Shown here: positions 13,201 to 25,935 of the stretch, in pieces
Layout of the letters: each line of letters begins with the position of its first letter
How positions within the stretch are numbered: the first letter of the stretch is position 1
From: Phallus indusiatus
Taxonomy: Eukaryota; Basidiomycota; Agaricomycetes; Phallales; Phallaceae
Assembly: GCA_027605045.1 (NCBI GenBank)
Contig: JAQFWX010000011.1
Span: 682,001 to 746,000, forward strand
Reading direction: 5' to 3'
DNA: 64,000 nucleotides
Program-made: the position numbers and the translations under genes
Notes under the pieces: model-generated
The model's database searches: none
What the model was told of the DNA's origin: nothing
What the model saw: only the letters and a program-made list of their open reading frames with translations

Positions 13201-13837
13201 AAACAAAGCAGTGGCGGGTCGACGCCAGACGATAGATTCGGCTTGCGGAATGGTATCCAAAGAAGGTTGGCCGTCAGGATCACTGTGAGTCGCCTCAATA
13301 TAAATGAATAGTAGAACGCAAAGTTCCGTTTTAGTTCACCTGTACATGCTGAGAGGTTCGCGGAGATCAAAGCCTAGGTTTGAGCTATCCCATGGTGAAT
13401 ATTTCATTCCATTGATTGTAGCCGATTTGTTGAGAATGTACTGCTGAACCTCTGACAGACCTCTTAGGTGAGAAAAGGTAAGCGCGATCGCATCAGATTA
13501 CAAACACTTACGAGGAGAAGATGGGTCGGGGGCAATTGGTTTCACGTCTGACTTGAGTCTCTTAATTTCCTTAATTCGTTCCAGGGATTTACCAGCGGCA
13601 GCAGCATAGATGGAACGAGCGTGATTATCTTTCGTTGTCGTATCGGCCAACTGTAGAAAGGCTTCTGCGGCCCTGACATGGTGCTCTAAAGCAGCATCGT
13701 AATCCTTTTCTAATTCTTTCTGAAGAGCTTTCGTCCGAAGGAGCTGTAGATATTCATAAATCGGGAAAATTCGAGTGAAATAGTGAAATAGCGAGTATGC
13801 TCACTTCTGCCGCACGAATTTGCTTGGCTCCTGACAT
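10230..13837 (-). CDS. RIM13: PalB/Rim13 (CAPN7-type) calpain-like cysteine protease
   Basis: PalB/Rim13 cleaves the PacC/Rim101 factor in fungal alkaline-pH signalling at the endosomal ESCRT platform. Twenty-one exons splice to 2,499 bases (832 residues): 13837-13805, 13743-13512, 13460-13340, 13282-13075, 13021-12913, 12789-12692, 12642-12605, 12556-12536, 12485-12444, 12393-12338, 12290-12201, 12152-11900, 11852-11809, 11757-11585, 11534-11496, 11454-11308, 11252-11047, 10993-10917, 10861-10714, 10656-10564, 10500-10230. The order is an N-terminal MIT domain (residues about 10-85), then the protease core with catalytic Cys in TDCSVVAAI, His in LLPAHSYAIV and Asn in LLNPW, then calpain beta-sandwich (PBH) domains with NNPQYRLVI and FYSSIRG. 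All three catalytic residues are present. The donor of exon 5 (12912) is weak and uncertain. One exon is just 21 bases. Confidence 0.85.
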
Positions 13838-13970
13838 AAGAGTAGTAAATCCGCCACACTACACCTTGTACGTAAGCGGGAAAGTAAACGAAAGATATCG
13901 AGGTTTATATATCAATCACTCGTAATACTAGTCAGGTAATATACAGGAAACAAGAAATTCGTGAATGTAA

Positions 13971-15689
<1,719 letters not shown>

Positions 15690-16172
15690 GGTGGTTGATG
15701 AGAAAGGGGTGAGGGAGCGCTGACGTTTACCTCGGTCTAATATTCAGTCGAGGGCGCCTATTACTCTCCTAACGTACTACACACAGATATATATACATCG
15801 TCAGCTTGGAGTACACCGGACAAGACTGCATTAGGTGAGTTTGCCTAGGAGAATGTAGCAATAAGCTCGGAACTGCCTAGAGACAGCCTTCTGCATTGAT
15901 TGAGGTACTCTGAGTCATTTTCGCTATATGATTGGCTGACAAATTCACAATCTAAGTCAGGACTGAGACATGTTTGGATGATGAACTAGTATTTATTATC
16001 AAGGGAAGAAAGTCTACTTGACATACAATATTAGACAAGATAGATCTAGTATTTAATATGCAATATTACCGAGTCGGTGTCACTCCGAATGCACGTGATT
16101 GACTCGATTGTTTCAATTTTCCTCATTCCTAAACCGCGTAATTCTACTTGTACCGCGAGATTGAGGTTTATA
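15690..16172. other. Intergenic region between divergent subtilase and hydroxyacyl-CoA dehydrogenase genes
   Basis: About 480 bases hold no convincing gene. The region must carry the promoters of both flanking genes. A TATATATA-like stretch lies near 15788-15796, upstream of the subtilase, and could be its TATA box. Nothing else could be supported. Confidence 0.5.
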
Positions 16173-17554
16173 ATGTCACTGGCTCACGGCGTGAAACTGC
16201 TGGGTGTAGTAGGAAGCGGTTCGCGTCCATTGCATTGAGGAAATCTACATACTCAGTCCGTACTAGGTCAAATGGGACTGGGCATTGCCTACGTTTCCGC
16301 TCTACGCGCTCGGGTTTCGGTAGCTTTGACTGACAAGTCTCAAGCACAAGTCACCTCCGGACTGAACTTTTTTGACAAGCTATTGAAAAAGGATGTTGAG
16401 AAAGGTCGCATCAGCGCAGAAGAAGCAAAAGAAGCGCGGGACCGTATACAAGTTGTACCAGATTTGAAAGGCATGCGAGATGCAGACATGGTCGTGGAAG
16501 TAAGATTTCATGATATTCCCTTTTGAAAACTAAAAGCTTGAAGGGGTAATAGGCAGTGGCTGAAAACTTCTCTATCAAATCCGCAGTTTTTCGGAATCTC
16601 GCTCTCGAAGTGCGCCCAGATACTATCTTGGCCTCCAATACATCCTCTATTCCCATAACCAAGATAGCAACATCAGTTGTTCCGGAAGGAATTGAGGTAT
16701 CTTCCTCAGAAGGTATTAAATGCACCTCTCGTGTTGTTGGTAATATCATCTCCTCCGTTGCATTGATTGCACAACTTAAAATGTATTTATCTTAGGTCTC
16801 CATTTCTTCAACCCGTAAGTCTGATGCTTAGTTTTAAGCCTTGCGCACATTAGTTGATAACTATTCACAGTGTTCCGGTAATGGTATGTATGTCTGAATG
16901 TTGCTATTTAGTCACACGTTTCATTATCATCAAGAAACTTGTAGAGTTGATTCCTGCCATTCAAACTTCAAAGGAAACTTTGGATAAAGCACGCGAGTTT
17001 GCTATAGCTTGCGGGAAAGGTAAAGTAGAGCCGTATTTGTGTTTTTTACTTATCCCAAACTTGCTCGCTCGACCAGAGGTGACTACTTCCAAGGATGTCC
17101 CCGGGTTCGTATCCAATGCTCTATTGATGCCCTTCATTAATGAGGTACTTTCTGTAATACATATATTGCTAACAGCCATCTTATCTTTGACACAGGCAAT
17201 CATGCATCTTGAACAAGTCTCTGATTTCAGTCTTATCTAACTCATGTTTTTATTGACCTGCCGTTTCAGGGTATCGCTTCCCGGGACGATATCGATAAAA
17301 CCTTGAAATTAGGCATGAACCATCCTATGGGCCCCCTTCAACTAGCCGACTTGTATGTTGTTGTTATTGTCAAGTCTTGTTTGCTGGTATTAAGTTTTTC
17401 TAGCATTGGCTTGGATACTTGTCTGTCTATTCAACAGACACTATATGAAGGGAGGTCGGATTCTAAATACAGACCCAGTGTTCTACTTGAACGAATGGTG
17501 GATGCAGGGTGGTTGGGCAAGAAGAGTGGAAAGGGATTCTACGACTATAACTGA
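16173..17554 (+). CDS. 3-hydroxyacyl-CoA (3-hydroxybutyryl-CoA) dehydrogenase
   Basis: This NAD-dependent enzyme oxidises (S)-3-hydroxyacyl-CoA in beta-oxidation or short-chain acyl-CoA metabolism. Ten exons: 16173-16218, 16267-16499, 16553-16739, 16796-16814, 16871-16883, 16935-17019, 17077-17144, 17196-17216, 17270-17352, 17404-17554. They sum to 906 bases (301 residues), the normal length of the family. The Rossmann dinucleotide loop [12 protein letters not shown] sits at the N-terminus. It is followed by [32 protein letters not shown], the C-terminal domain start [18 protein letters not shown], then [17 protein letters not shown] and [13 protein letters not shown] at the end. The catalytic His is the one in GLHFFNP. 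Three exons are tiny (19, 13 and 21 bases). No peroxisomal targeting tail or clear mitochondrial presequence is visible. Confidence 0.92.
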
Positions 17555-17677
17555 GACCATCACTGAGCCGGCAATCTTATTCTTGAGCTCTCTAGGAGCA
17601 CGAAATCAAGTCGCGTGCGGCACTTGAAGATTTTGTTGGGTGGGCTGCGCGCGAGCTATGTCTGCCTGTGCCTGCAA

Positions 17678-18920
17678 TTAAGTAGCGTGTTGAGCCGCCT
17701 GGTGAACTTGAGTTTGTTGCAAACTACTTGTTTCATTCGAGGCTTGTTGGTGCACCACTGGAGCTTGATTAATCAACGTGAGTGGGGGGCTTGGGGGAGG
17801 GTTTGAAGGAGGGCTCGAAGGAGTGTTCGAAGAGGGAATATCGTTTGAGGAAACTGAGGGAGGTAATCTAATGAGAGCTTGCTGAAGTCTTTCAACAAGG
17901 ACCCTGAGTTCAGCCATCAATCGCAAGACTACTGGAAGGGACAAAATAAACTGATTAAGGTTTAATGTCAGAAGTCTGTTTTGCTCTTTGACTACCAAAA
18001 TCTTCACAACAATAAGACGTTAGATGTAGAGCTTTAAACTAGGGATGAATTACTTACAATGATAATCAACTTCTGCATGGACTGAACATCCTGAAACAAC
18101 GCATGGAACATCACAAGTTTCTTTTCCATTTCTACAGCGGAATCAAGAAGTGGTTTGAACGAATGGATATAGGCGGATCGCTCCACATCTCGCATAATTT
18201 GCGGGTGATAGTTCTGTTCTGTCAAACAACCACGCTTAACAAAGAAGAGCGAATTAGAAAAAAGCCCACACACTTAGTTTACTTGTCTGTTCAAGTGCAG
18301 TCCGTCGAATGAACTCTCTTGCGGAGTTCATTTGTGCTACAGTGGGTCGGGTATAAACTTGGGGAATGTTCGGTGCTTGAGTAGGCAGTTGTTGATGTGA
18401 GATTTGACCTTGTGCTTGAGGATTATGTTGGACTTGCTGAGATAGCTGCATCACATTTCCAGAAGGCATTTGCGGACCATCTCCTGTTCCACCAGCCTGG
18501 CCCGGTATGTTGGATCGAATGTTCTGTATCTGGGGCATAGAAAAGTTCATCTGAGATATTTGATTTTGCTGTGATTGCGTTGATCCCCTTTGCTGTTGCT
18601 GTTATTGCTGCTGCTGCTGTTGTTGTTGACCCTGGGCTTCAGCGCTTCAGCATTTTGGTGATCTCGAGTATGCATAGCCATTGCGGGATTCGGTATAAAG
18701 GGATTTCTCTGGGCCTGTTGTTGCTGAGAAACCAATTGCTGCTGCTGTGATAACTGTCGCCTCCTCTCTTGGTTCAGCTAATTGATATGTAAATGATATG
18801 TAAATGTTCGTAAGCAAGAAGGTACTTTCTGTATATCTGAATGGTTTTTAATTGGTTGTTGTTCACAATGCTTTCGTAATAATCAGCTGGGGATATCATA
18901 ACCGCCGCGGAAGTATTCAT
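17678..18920 (-). CDS. Glutamine-rich protein of unknown function, frame disrupted
   Basis: I do not recognise this gene. The C-terminal exons are clear: about 18600-18283, 18218-18058 and 18001-17678, with sound splice sites and phases. They encode a Gln/Pro-rich stretch, then a helical region (FIRRTALEQ, RDVERSAYIHSFKPLLDSAV, MQKLIIIILVVKEQNRLLTL) and a Pro/Ser/Gln-rich tail. This pattern is common in transcription or chromatin cofactors such as Mediator or SWI/SNF subunits, but no named domain is visible. Upstream, exon 18778-about 18640 (LNQERRRQLSQQQQ...) is in another frame. The frames meet in a CAG/CAA run with a tandem GCTGAAGC duplication and an in-frame TAA. A 32-base GT-AG excision would rejoin them, but is shorter than any other intron here. 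The first exon (ATG at 18920, MNTSAAVMISPADYYES) joins with no satisfactory donor. It may be a pseudogene or contain base errors. Confidence 0.5.
18595..18628 (-). repeat. CAG/CAA trinucleotide run
   Basis: About 34 bases of CAG and CAA codons on the minus strand, interrupted by TAA, lie inside the Gln-rich gene. Such a run is prone to slippage and lies exactly where the reading frame changes. Confidence 0.75.
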
Positions 18921-19007
18921 TCTGCTGTGAACCTTGCAGTGTGAACTGAGAGCTCAAGGTCAAAAGCAATTGCGAGCTAAAGACCTGAAGCTAGGGTTTA
19001 TCACTCG

Positions 19008-20661
19008 ATGATGCTTCATCATTTATCTCTGTTAAAAATTATTCTTTCTCTTTGATTTATGTTTCGCAAGCTAAAAATGCGGAAGAGCAGAATTCGGACG
19101 TTGAGCGAGTGCGTATTACGTTCAAACCTCTGTTTTGCTTGTTTATTAATTTTTTTCCTAAGACAGTAAATATGCGTACGCATTCAATAGCGGCACCATA
19201 TATTGATCAGGACTTGCAGAACAGGCAAGTGGTCTCTGACCGTCAACAACTGGTCATTTTTGTTGACTCTCACCCCCAGGTGGTGGGACTTTGGTGCTGA
19301 CGCATACGTAGTACGTGTAGTTGTTGAAATATCTTCGAGACTACTCTTATATCTTTGCCCAGAACACCAACAAACACATACGCGTATTTCTTGTCCTATT
19401 GGGTTCCATTATAGTCTACTGATTTGCGTAAAGCTAACACGAGCAGCTCAATCTCAGACGGTAGCTTCTTTTTTCTCAGTCTTATTTTTGCGTTCGTTTA
19501 TATCTTTTGTAGGGTTGGCTTTGGTCTCGTTTGCCTATACATGTTGCAAACTTCGTTATTGAAACGGAATTCAAAGTAAGTCTGATGGTATCATGGTTAC
19601 TCCTTATCTCACTCAGTCGTATCAAGATCTCAGGCGACGCCTCCCATTTATATGGTGATGGATTAGCTATGTGGCTTACCAAGGAAAGAGCAGAGGTTGG
19701 TCCCGTCTTTGGATTTCGAGGTGCGAGTAAAGACTCAATTATTGTTAGTTTCGTATCTAACACTTCCGTCCAGACAAATTCACAGGGGTCGGGATATTCA
19801 TTGACACGTACGACGGTTCCCATTCTCCTTAATATTTCTCATGTTTTAGGGGAATTTCAGTTATGCCAACACCAAACACAATTACTCATTCCCGCGAGTC
19901 TCTGCCATGCTTGGAGATGGTTCAACCTCATATCCACAAGCAGAAGATGGCGAGCCACATCTAATTGCAGGATGTACCGTGAGTTTTGTATAGTTGGCAA
20001 GAAAATATGGTCAATGTATTCGCTTAGGCTAGCATTAGACGTCGAAGCAATCCGACAAAGATGAAACTTACGGTTATGCGCGATCAGTATCTGAAGGTAC
20101 GTCTAGACTATTTTCATGATTGTGCTTTGTATTAACGTTCATGCACAGCTCGAGCTGCTGTATTCATCACGTAAGATTCATTCTCCTATCTGGTCAGCAA
20201 AGGTTATGACAGTTTCATAAACCAGGTGATACATGGACGGAGTGCTTCACGATAAAAAATCTGGAACTGCCTAAGAGCCCTTATATTGGATATACGGCCT
20301 TGACAGGCGATGTTTATGAGACTCACGAGTGCGTAGCTTATCCCTTCTTTTCACTAAAAAGGGTTAACTAATGAAGAGCAGTATAATATCTGTTACTACT
20401 GAATCTGTTTTGTTGAAAGAGTCGAGCGATAGCTCTCCTCAAAAGAAAAAAGGCAAAAGCGGCAGATCATCTAAGAATCAAGGATCATTCATTACATTGG
20501 GCGGGTTCATAAAACTCGTCTTGTCCGGCGCTATCCTTATTCTAGGCTTTACGTTTGCGAGGACATATGCTCGACAAAACAGAGGCCTGTACATTGCTGG
20601 TATGGAGGTGTTGAATAGCTATGGTGGCATTGGGACCTTCAAAAGGCGGAATAGGTTTTAA
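19008..20661 (+). CDS. L-type (legume-like) lectin cargo receptor, ERGIC-53/VIP36/Emp47 family
   Basis: These type I membrane lectins carry glycoproteins between ER and Golgi. Exons: 19008-19108, 19163-19224, 19280-19310, 19363-19383, 19434-19460, 19513-19575, 19627-19720, 19774-19807, 19861-19978, 20028-20096, 20149-20170, 20226-20328, 20382-20661. The lectin domain shows RTHSIAAPYIDQDLQNRWWD, GWLWSRLP, FKISGDASHLYGDGLAMWLT, GVGIFIDTYANTKHNYSFPR and DTWTECFTI. The metal-site pattern with Asp/Tyr/Asn (FIDTYAN) is present. A basic cytosol-side linker, one transmembrane helix (LGGFIKLVLSGAILILGFTF) and a short tail ending KRRNRF follow. The intron after 19224 begins GC, not GT. The hydrophobic signal peptide (MMLHHLSLLKIILSL, from 19008) and the rest of exon 1 are in frames one base apart near 19052, so the exact N-terminus is unsure. 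Confidence 0.83.
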
Positions 20662-21704
20662 TTCTATTTGTACGAAGATTAATCCATACACATTTATATA
20701 TATATATCTTTTTTCTTGTCTTGCCGCCTCTTCATTTCCCAAAACAAGGCTTTCGAGGTCACAAGATGTGGGCTACGTATATCAAAGGCTGATTTAGGTT
20801 GGCTTTTTTAGGGGTATGGCCCGTTCCATGGGAGCATTGTCAGCACAGCTGCAAGTGCACACATCGTGATCTGGCTTGGCTTGAGTGGTTCACGGAGGCA
20901 CCAAATCAAAAGGATGAAGTAATGAAACGAGATATGAATGTCGATCGCATATGTTGATTCACCCCTCACTCGTATAGGATTATTTGGGCGTATATTCAAA
21001 GGTACCCGGTACCCTGTCAGCGGACCTTAATGAGCTTGACGCACTAGTGTTGCGCTACATAATTGTCGAGCTGTACAGTGCCTGGTGAAGATGAGCGATT
21101 CCGACTTGGCGATTTGCAACTTGTCTGCACCTCAATAACAATGAATGACAAGTTGGTCTCTTTCCTCTGAACTGCCTCATGGTGGGATTCAAAGGACAGC
21201 ATCCAGTAACCGTGGATGTGATTTTGCAGTATTTAGGGACCTTTTTCTCTCATGGATACCCACGGCGACTGCGCGAGGCCAAGGCCGGCGTGCGACATGA
21301 GACGGCCGGCAGCACTGGGACGATGATGGCACAGCATCTGTGGTGACGATCTGGCTGATATCAATGGTGGTGTGCATGCCATGTACTATTACACACTGGT
21401 CATTCTGATACCGGCACCCTAGAATGGAATAATCGACGACGACGAACGAGGGTGTGACATTAAATGTGACTTTGTGTGACTGGTGTGCCTAAATATACGC
21501 CAGGCACACGGGACAATGGATGTGGGCGTGTGTGTTGCCACCGGCTGGGTGTGCCTATTCTGTACGAGCAATCAGAGTATGACAAAGTCACTCAGGAATC
21601 AATATCAAAAAGAGGTTCCCTTCTCCCTTCATCCCCCTTCCCATCCTCTTCGCCGTCCCTCTCGTTTCCCCGTTCCCCTCGTCGTTCCCCCCCCGTCGGC
21701 AATA
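20662..21704. other. Intergenic region upstream of the OPT transporter, with pyrimidine-rich leader
   Basis: About 1 kb without a convincing gene. A (TA)n run lies at 20697-20709, just after the lectin gene. From about 21608 to 21697 the plus strand is almost pure C and T, ending just before the ATG at 21705. Such CT-rich tracts often lie at fungal transcription starts. No other element could be supported. Confidence 0.5.
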
Positions 21705-24700
21705 ATGCCTCGCTCACGTCGTCCGGTCACTTCGCAGTCGAGTCGTCCCTCCACCGCCGCCGACGATGCTGCCTTCTCACCCCCCGTCACCGCCTCTTCC
21801 TTTACTTCCGACAACCCCCAGCCCCTTCCCGCTGCCCTCCATCCCCATGCTCACTTCCACCATTTTTATCCAGATGACAGGAGCACCCTCGATGGTGTCA
21901 CCGAGGAAGAGGAGGAAGACGATGAGGAGGATGAGAGCGATGCTGAAGACGTCTTTGCATATCTTCCGCCCACGACCGCTGATATCGAGCGTGAACGGCA
22001 GGTGCAGCAGCAATCACAGCAACAGGACCAACAGCAGGGAAACCACCAGTCGAATCTCCCACAGCCTCAATATGTTCACCTTCAACCGGTTCTTCTTTCC
22101 CCCCAGTCAGTGACTAGCCCGTCATCCGCGACCGCTCTCTTTCCATCCGCAGAGTCGCCCCCAGATACCAGCTCATCTTATGACTTTGTCGCAAATAATC
22201 AAGAATCTCTCCGACTACACACCATCAACTACTCACGTCCCAGTAGAGAAACAATCCCTCCTTATAGGCCGTCACCGAATATTCCTACCGACCTCGATGT
22301 CAAGCGACCCATCTCTCCCTCTTTCCCCTCTTTACAGTCACCTATCTCCGTCCCCGTCCCCGTTGCGGCATCTGCCCCTGGACCATCGCAGCAACCAATG
22401 ACATCCGCTTCATCTTCATACTTCCCTGGTTCGGCCTTTGACAATCCTTATCAAATGACTCTCTACCAGTACGCGGAAGCCCGAGAGCGCTATCGGGCAT
22501 CCCACGCTCCATCCACTCAAGGTTCCGGCTATACAAACTCGTCTGGTCATCACAATATCAATGCTGCTGCATTATCACACACCCTTCGTCGTAGATTAAG
22601 GCGTTCAAAGAATGAATATGACAGAGAGACTGTTATCACAACGCCAGAGGACTCTTCTATGTCCAAATTCCCAAGTGAAGTAAACACCATCGATCTGGTT
22701 GGCCGAGGTCTTGAGCATGGCAGCACAGATTGGGAACTACCAGAGGGAAGTTTAAGGTAGAATTTTGATCGACTTTTTTTTTGCCTTCTCAACTCAATTA
22801 AATACCTGTCAGGATGGAATTCGATTTTGATCCCAACGAAGAGGATTCTCCCTATCCCGAAGTCCGGGCCAGTGTCAGCAATATAGATGATGTTGAAATG
22901 CCTGCTTGTACGTCTTTTTCTCTCTCTTCGCATCCCCGGGTTTAAGCTTTACTGATTTATCACGTTCATTAGTGACTTTGCGGATGTGGATCATAGGACT
23001 CTTTTTATGTATAATTGGATCTGGTATGAATGTATTTTTCAACTTCAGAAATCCCGCGCCTGCCGTTATTCCGTTGATGTTACTGTCAGTCAGATCCAAC
23101 ACCCTCCATTACGCCCTTCTTGTATCACTTACTTTATCATTATACATAGACTCCTGTCATATCCAATGGGAAAAGTGGCCGCATATGCTCTTCCCATCGT
23201 GACATATCACATACCACTTCCACGGCAATTAGGTGGCCCTCTTGATATTAATTTAAATCCCGGTCCATGGAATATTAAGGAAAATGTGTTGTTATATATG
23301 ATGGCTAATGGTAGGTTACAGCAATCAGACTTCTTACTTACTCAAACGGACTGACCGCTATAATTATCAACATAGTCTCTCTTAACCCACCTTGTAAGAA
23401 ATTTTCCTTTTCCAATTGGCTTTTTATTGTGTACATGTACTCAAATTGCTGTATCTATAGTTGCCTTGAGTGCTATCGTTGTCGGCGAGATGTATTACAA
23501 TATCAGACTGGGTTTTGGGTTAGCAGAGTCTTTACATTACCGTCGCCAAATCTCACGCTCATTCATATAGGTTTTCATTATGCCTCATCCTTGCGACGCA
23601 GCTTACAGGATTTGGTCTCGCTGGCCTCACTCGTCGTATCTTAGTTTATCCCGCCTCCATGGTTTGGCCCGCGAATTTAGTGATATGTGCATTGCTTAAT
23701 ACGCTTCACGCTGAAGAAGATGAATTGTCGGGTGGGATATCTCGGTATAGATACTATGTCTATTGCACCATAGGTGCATTCGTATGGTTCTTCTTCCCTG
23801 GTATGTATTTTACCGCATCGTTTTCACATTTGTGACCTTACCACGTTTATTAGGTTATTTGTTTACAGCATTAAGTATATTCTCCTGGGCCTGCTGGATT
23901 AAACCGAGTATGTATAGAATCGTCATGGTAGACGTTTCGCAGTTGGATTCAATTCTTGATAGATAACGTGGTTGTTAACCAATTATTTGGTATTCATTCG
24001 GGTTTAGGAATGGGTCTTTTGACGTTTGATTGGGTTTGTTCTGAATTTGTTTATGTTTTAAGATACTTGTATCTGATATAGCTCTTAGACACAAATTTCC
24101 TGGATTACTAGTCCCCTTACAATGCCATGGTGGGCCAGCGTCCACGTCTTTATAGGTACTTGATCTTTCTAGTGTTCTGTTGATATACAAGCTAATCTAC
24201 TGTCAGGCTTTGTCCTGTTTTTCTGGGTAAATTGGGTTTACACTTGAATTTTATGAACCTGACCGAATGATTATCTACTAGATTCTAGTCCCGCTCCTCT
24301 ATTATACGAATGTCTGGAATCTGAGCTATTTCCCAATTGCCGGCAGCTTACCTTACGATCGCTTTGGCAATATCTACAACATAACGCGTGTTTTAACGCC
24401 AGACCACAGACTCAATTTCACTGCCTATGCCGACTATTCACCCTTGTATCTCCCGGCGACGTATGCAATGACTTACGTCCTTGCGTTAGCTTTATTCACG
24501 TGTGTCATCACACATACCGTCCTCTATCACGGACGGAATATCTGGAATGGGCTTAGGAGAGTCAAAACTGAGCCAGATGATATCCACGCCAAACTCATGA
24601 GTGTCTATCCCGAAGTACCAGATTGGTGGTATCTCAGCGTGTTCACTCTATTTTTCGTCGTAGCTATCATTCTTGTCGAGGTAAATTTGAATCGATGTCT

Positions 24701-25935
24701 CTTGTCAGTTTAACTAATTATCGTTGAAGGTTTGGCATACATCTGTTCCCGTGTGGGCGTTGGCGTTGGCACTGGTGCTTCCTGTGCTGTATATCATTCC
24801 ATCTGGATTCCTTTTTGCTATGACGGCACAAACCATCACATTGAATCTACCAGCTCAAATTCTTCCGGGATTATTACTACCTGGAAACCCTTTAGCGAAC
24901 ATGGTATGTATATTTCGTTTCACCTTCATGTTCTTTATAAAATTTACACCTTTTCAGGTCTTTAAATCATATTCCGTGCAGACCCTAAGTGAGGGTATTA
25001 GTTTCACACAGGATCTGAAGCTGGGACATTATATGAAGATTCCACCGAGAGCCACATTTTTGGGTAAGCTTGAGAGCCTGTAAACTTTCTTTGTTATTCA
25101 TTTTCCGTACAGTTCAAATCGTTGGGACGCTTGTTGTGGCTTTCGCACAAGTTGGCGTGAAAGAATGGATGTTTTCTAGTATCCCAGACATTTGCTCGCC
25201 TACCCAAAAGAGTGACTTGACATGTCCCCGCAACCAAGTTTTCTTCACAGCCTCTGCAGTTTGGTAAGTTTCTTCAACAATCCTCTAAGAATCCACGTTC
25301 GACATATAATTGAATACAGGGGCTTAATCGGTCCTCGCCGACAATTTGGTCACGGTTCAATCTACCATGCACAGCTATGGGCTTTACTCATCGGTGCATT
25401 TTTGCCTATACCTTTCTATGTATGGCAACGTCGTTACCCCGGTACACGATTAAAATACATTAATATTCCGCTCGTTATCACCGGTGTACAATTCATTCCA
25501 CCTGCAACCGGGATCAACTATTCATCCTGGTTCGCCTTGGGCTTCGTATTCCAATACGTTTTGAGGAGATTCAAGTTTGCTTGGTGGACAAAGTTCAATT
25601 ATGTATGTTCTTTTTGTTTGCTGTTAAGATGATTTGCATTGATTGAATAAATGTCTGCTTGACGAACGTAGGTTACCAGTGCGGCGCTTGACTCTGGTAC
25701 AGCCATTTCCTTGTTGGTTATCTTCTTTACACTGCAGGTCCGTGGCCAAAATTGCGAGTATATGGTCAGATAATTGACGATTGATGTTTAGTTCCCCAAA
25801 AATGGTATATTCCTTAACTGGTGGGGAAATAATGTATTCAGTAACACAGCTGATTGGAGGTCGGAACCACTCCGTCAGGCGCCTCCTGGTGGATTATTAC
25901 CCCAGGATCATAACATGCCTTTCACCAATCTCTGA
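21705..25935 (+). CDS. OPT family oligopeptide transporter
   Basis: This proton-coupled importer of small peptides (or related substrates such as glutathione or metal chelates) sits in the plasma membrane. Eighteen exons sum to 3,261 bases (1,086 residues): 21705-22756, 22813-22907, 22973-23084, 23150-23310, 23376-23393, 23461-23518, 23571-23800, 23854-23907, 23963-24033, 24089-24155, 24207-24226, 24282-24680, 24730-24903, 24958-25063, 25113-25263, 25320-25602, 25672-25737, 25792-25935. OPT signatures include LNPGPWNIKEN, GEMYYNIRLGFG, TQLTGFGLAGLTRR, YPASMVWPANL, SYFPIAGSLPYDRFG, ILPGLLLPGNPLANM and the ending LNWWGNNVFSNTADW. The core has many hydrophobic helices. Odd point: exon 1 encodes an N-terminal cytosolic extension of about 350 disordered residues rich in Ser, Pro and Gln, with an acidic block (EEEEEDDEEDESDAED). 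Exons of 18 and 20 bases are present. Confidence 0.93.
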
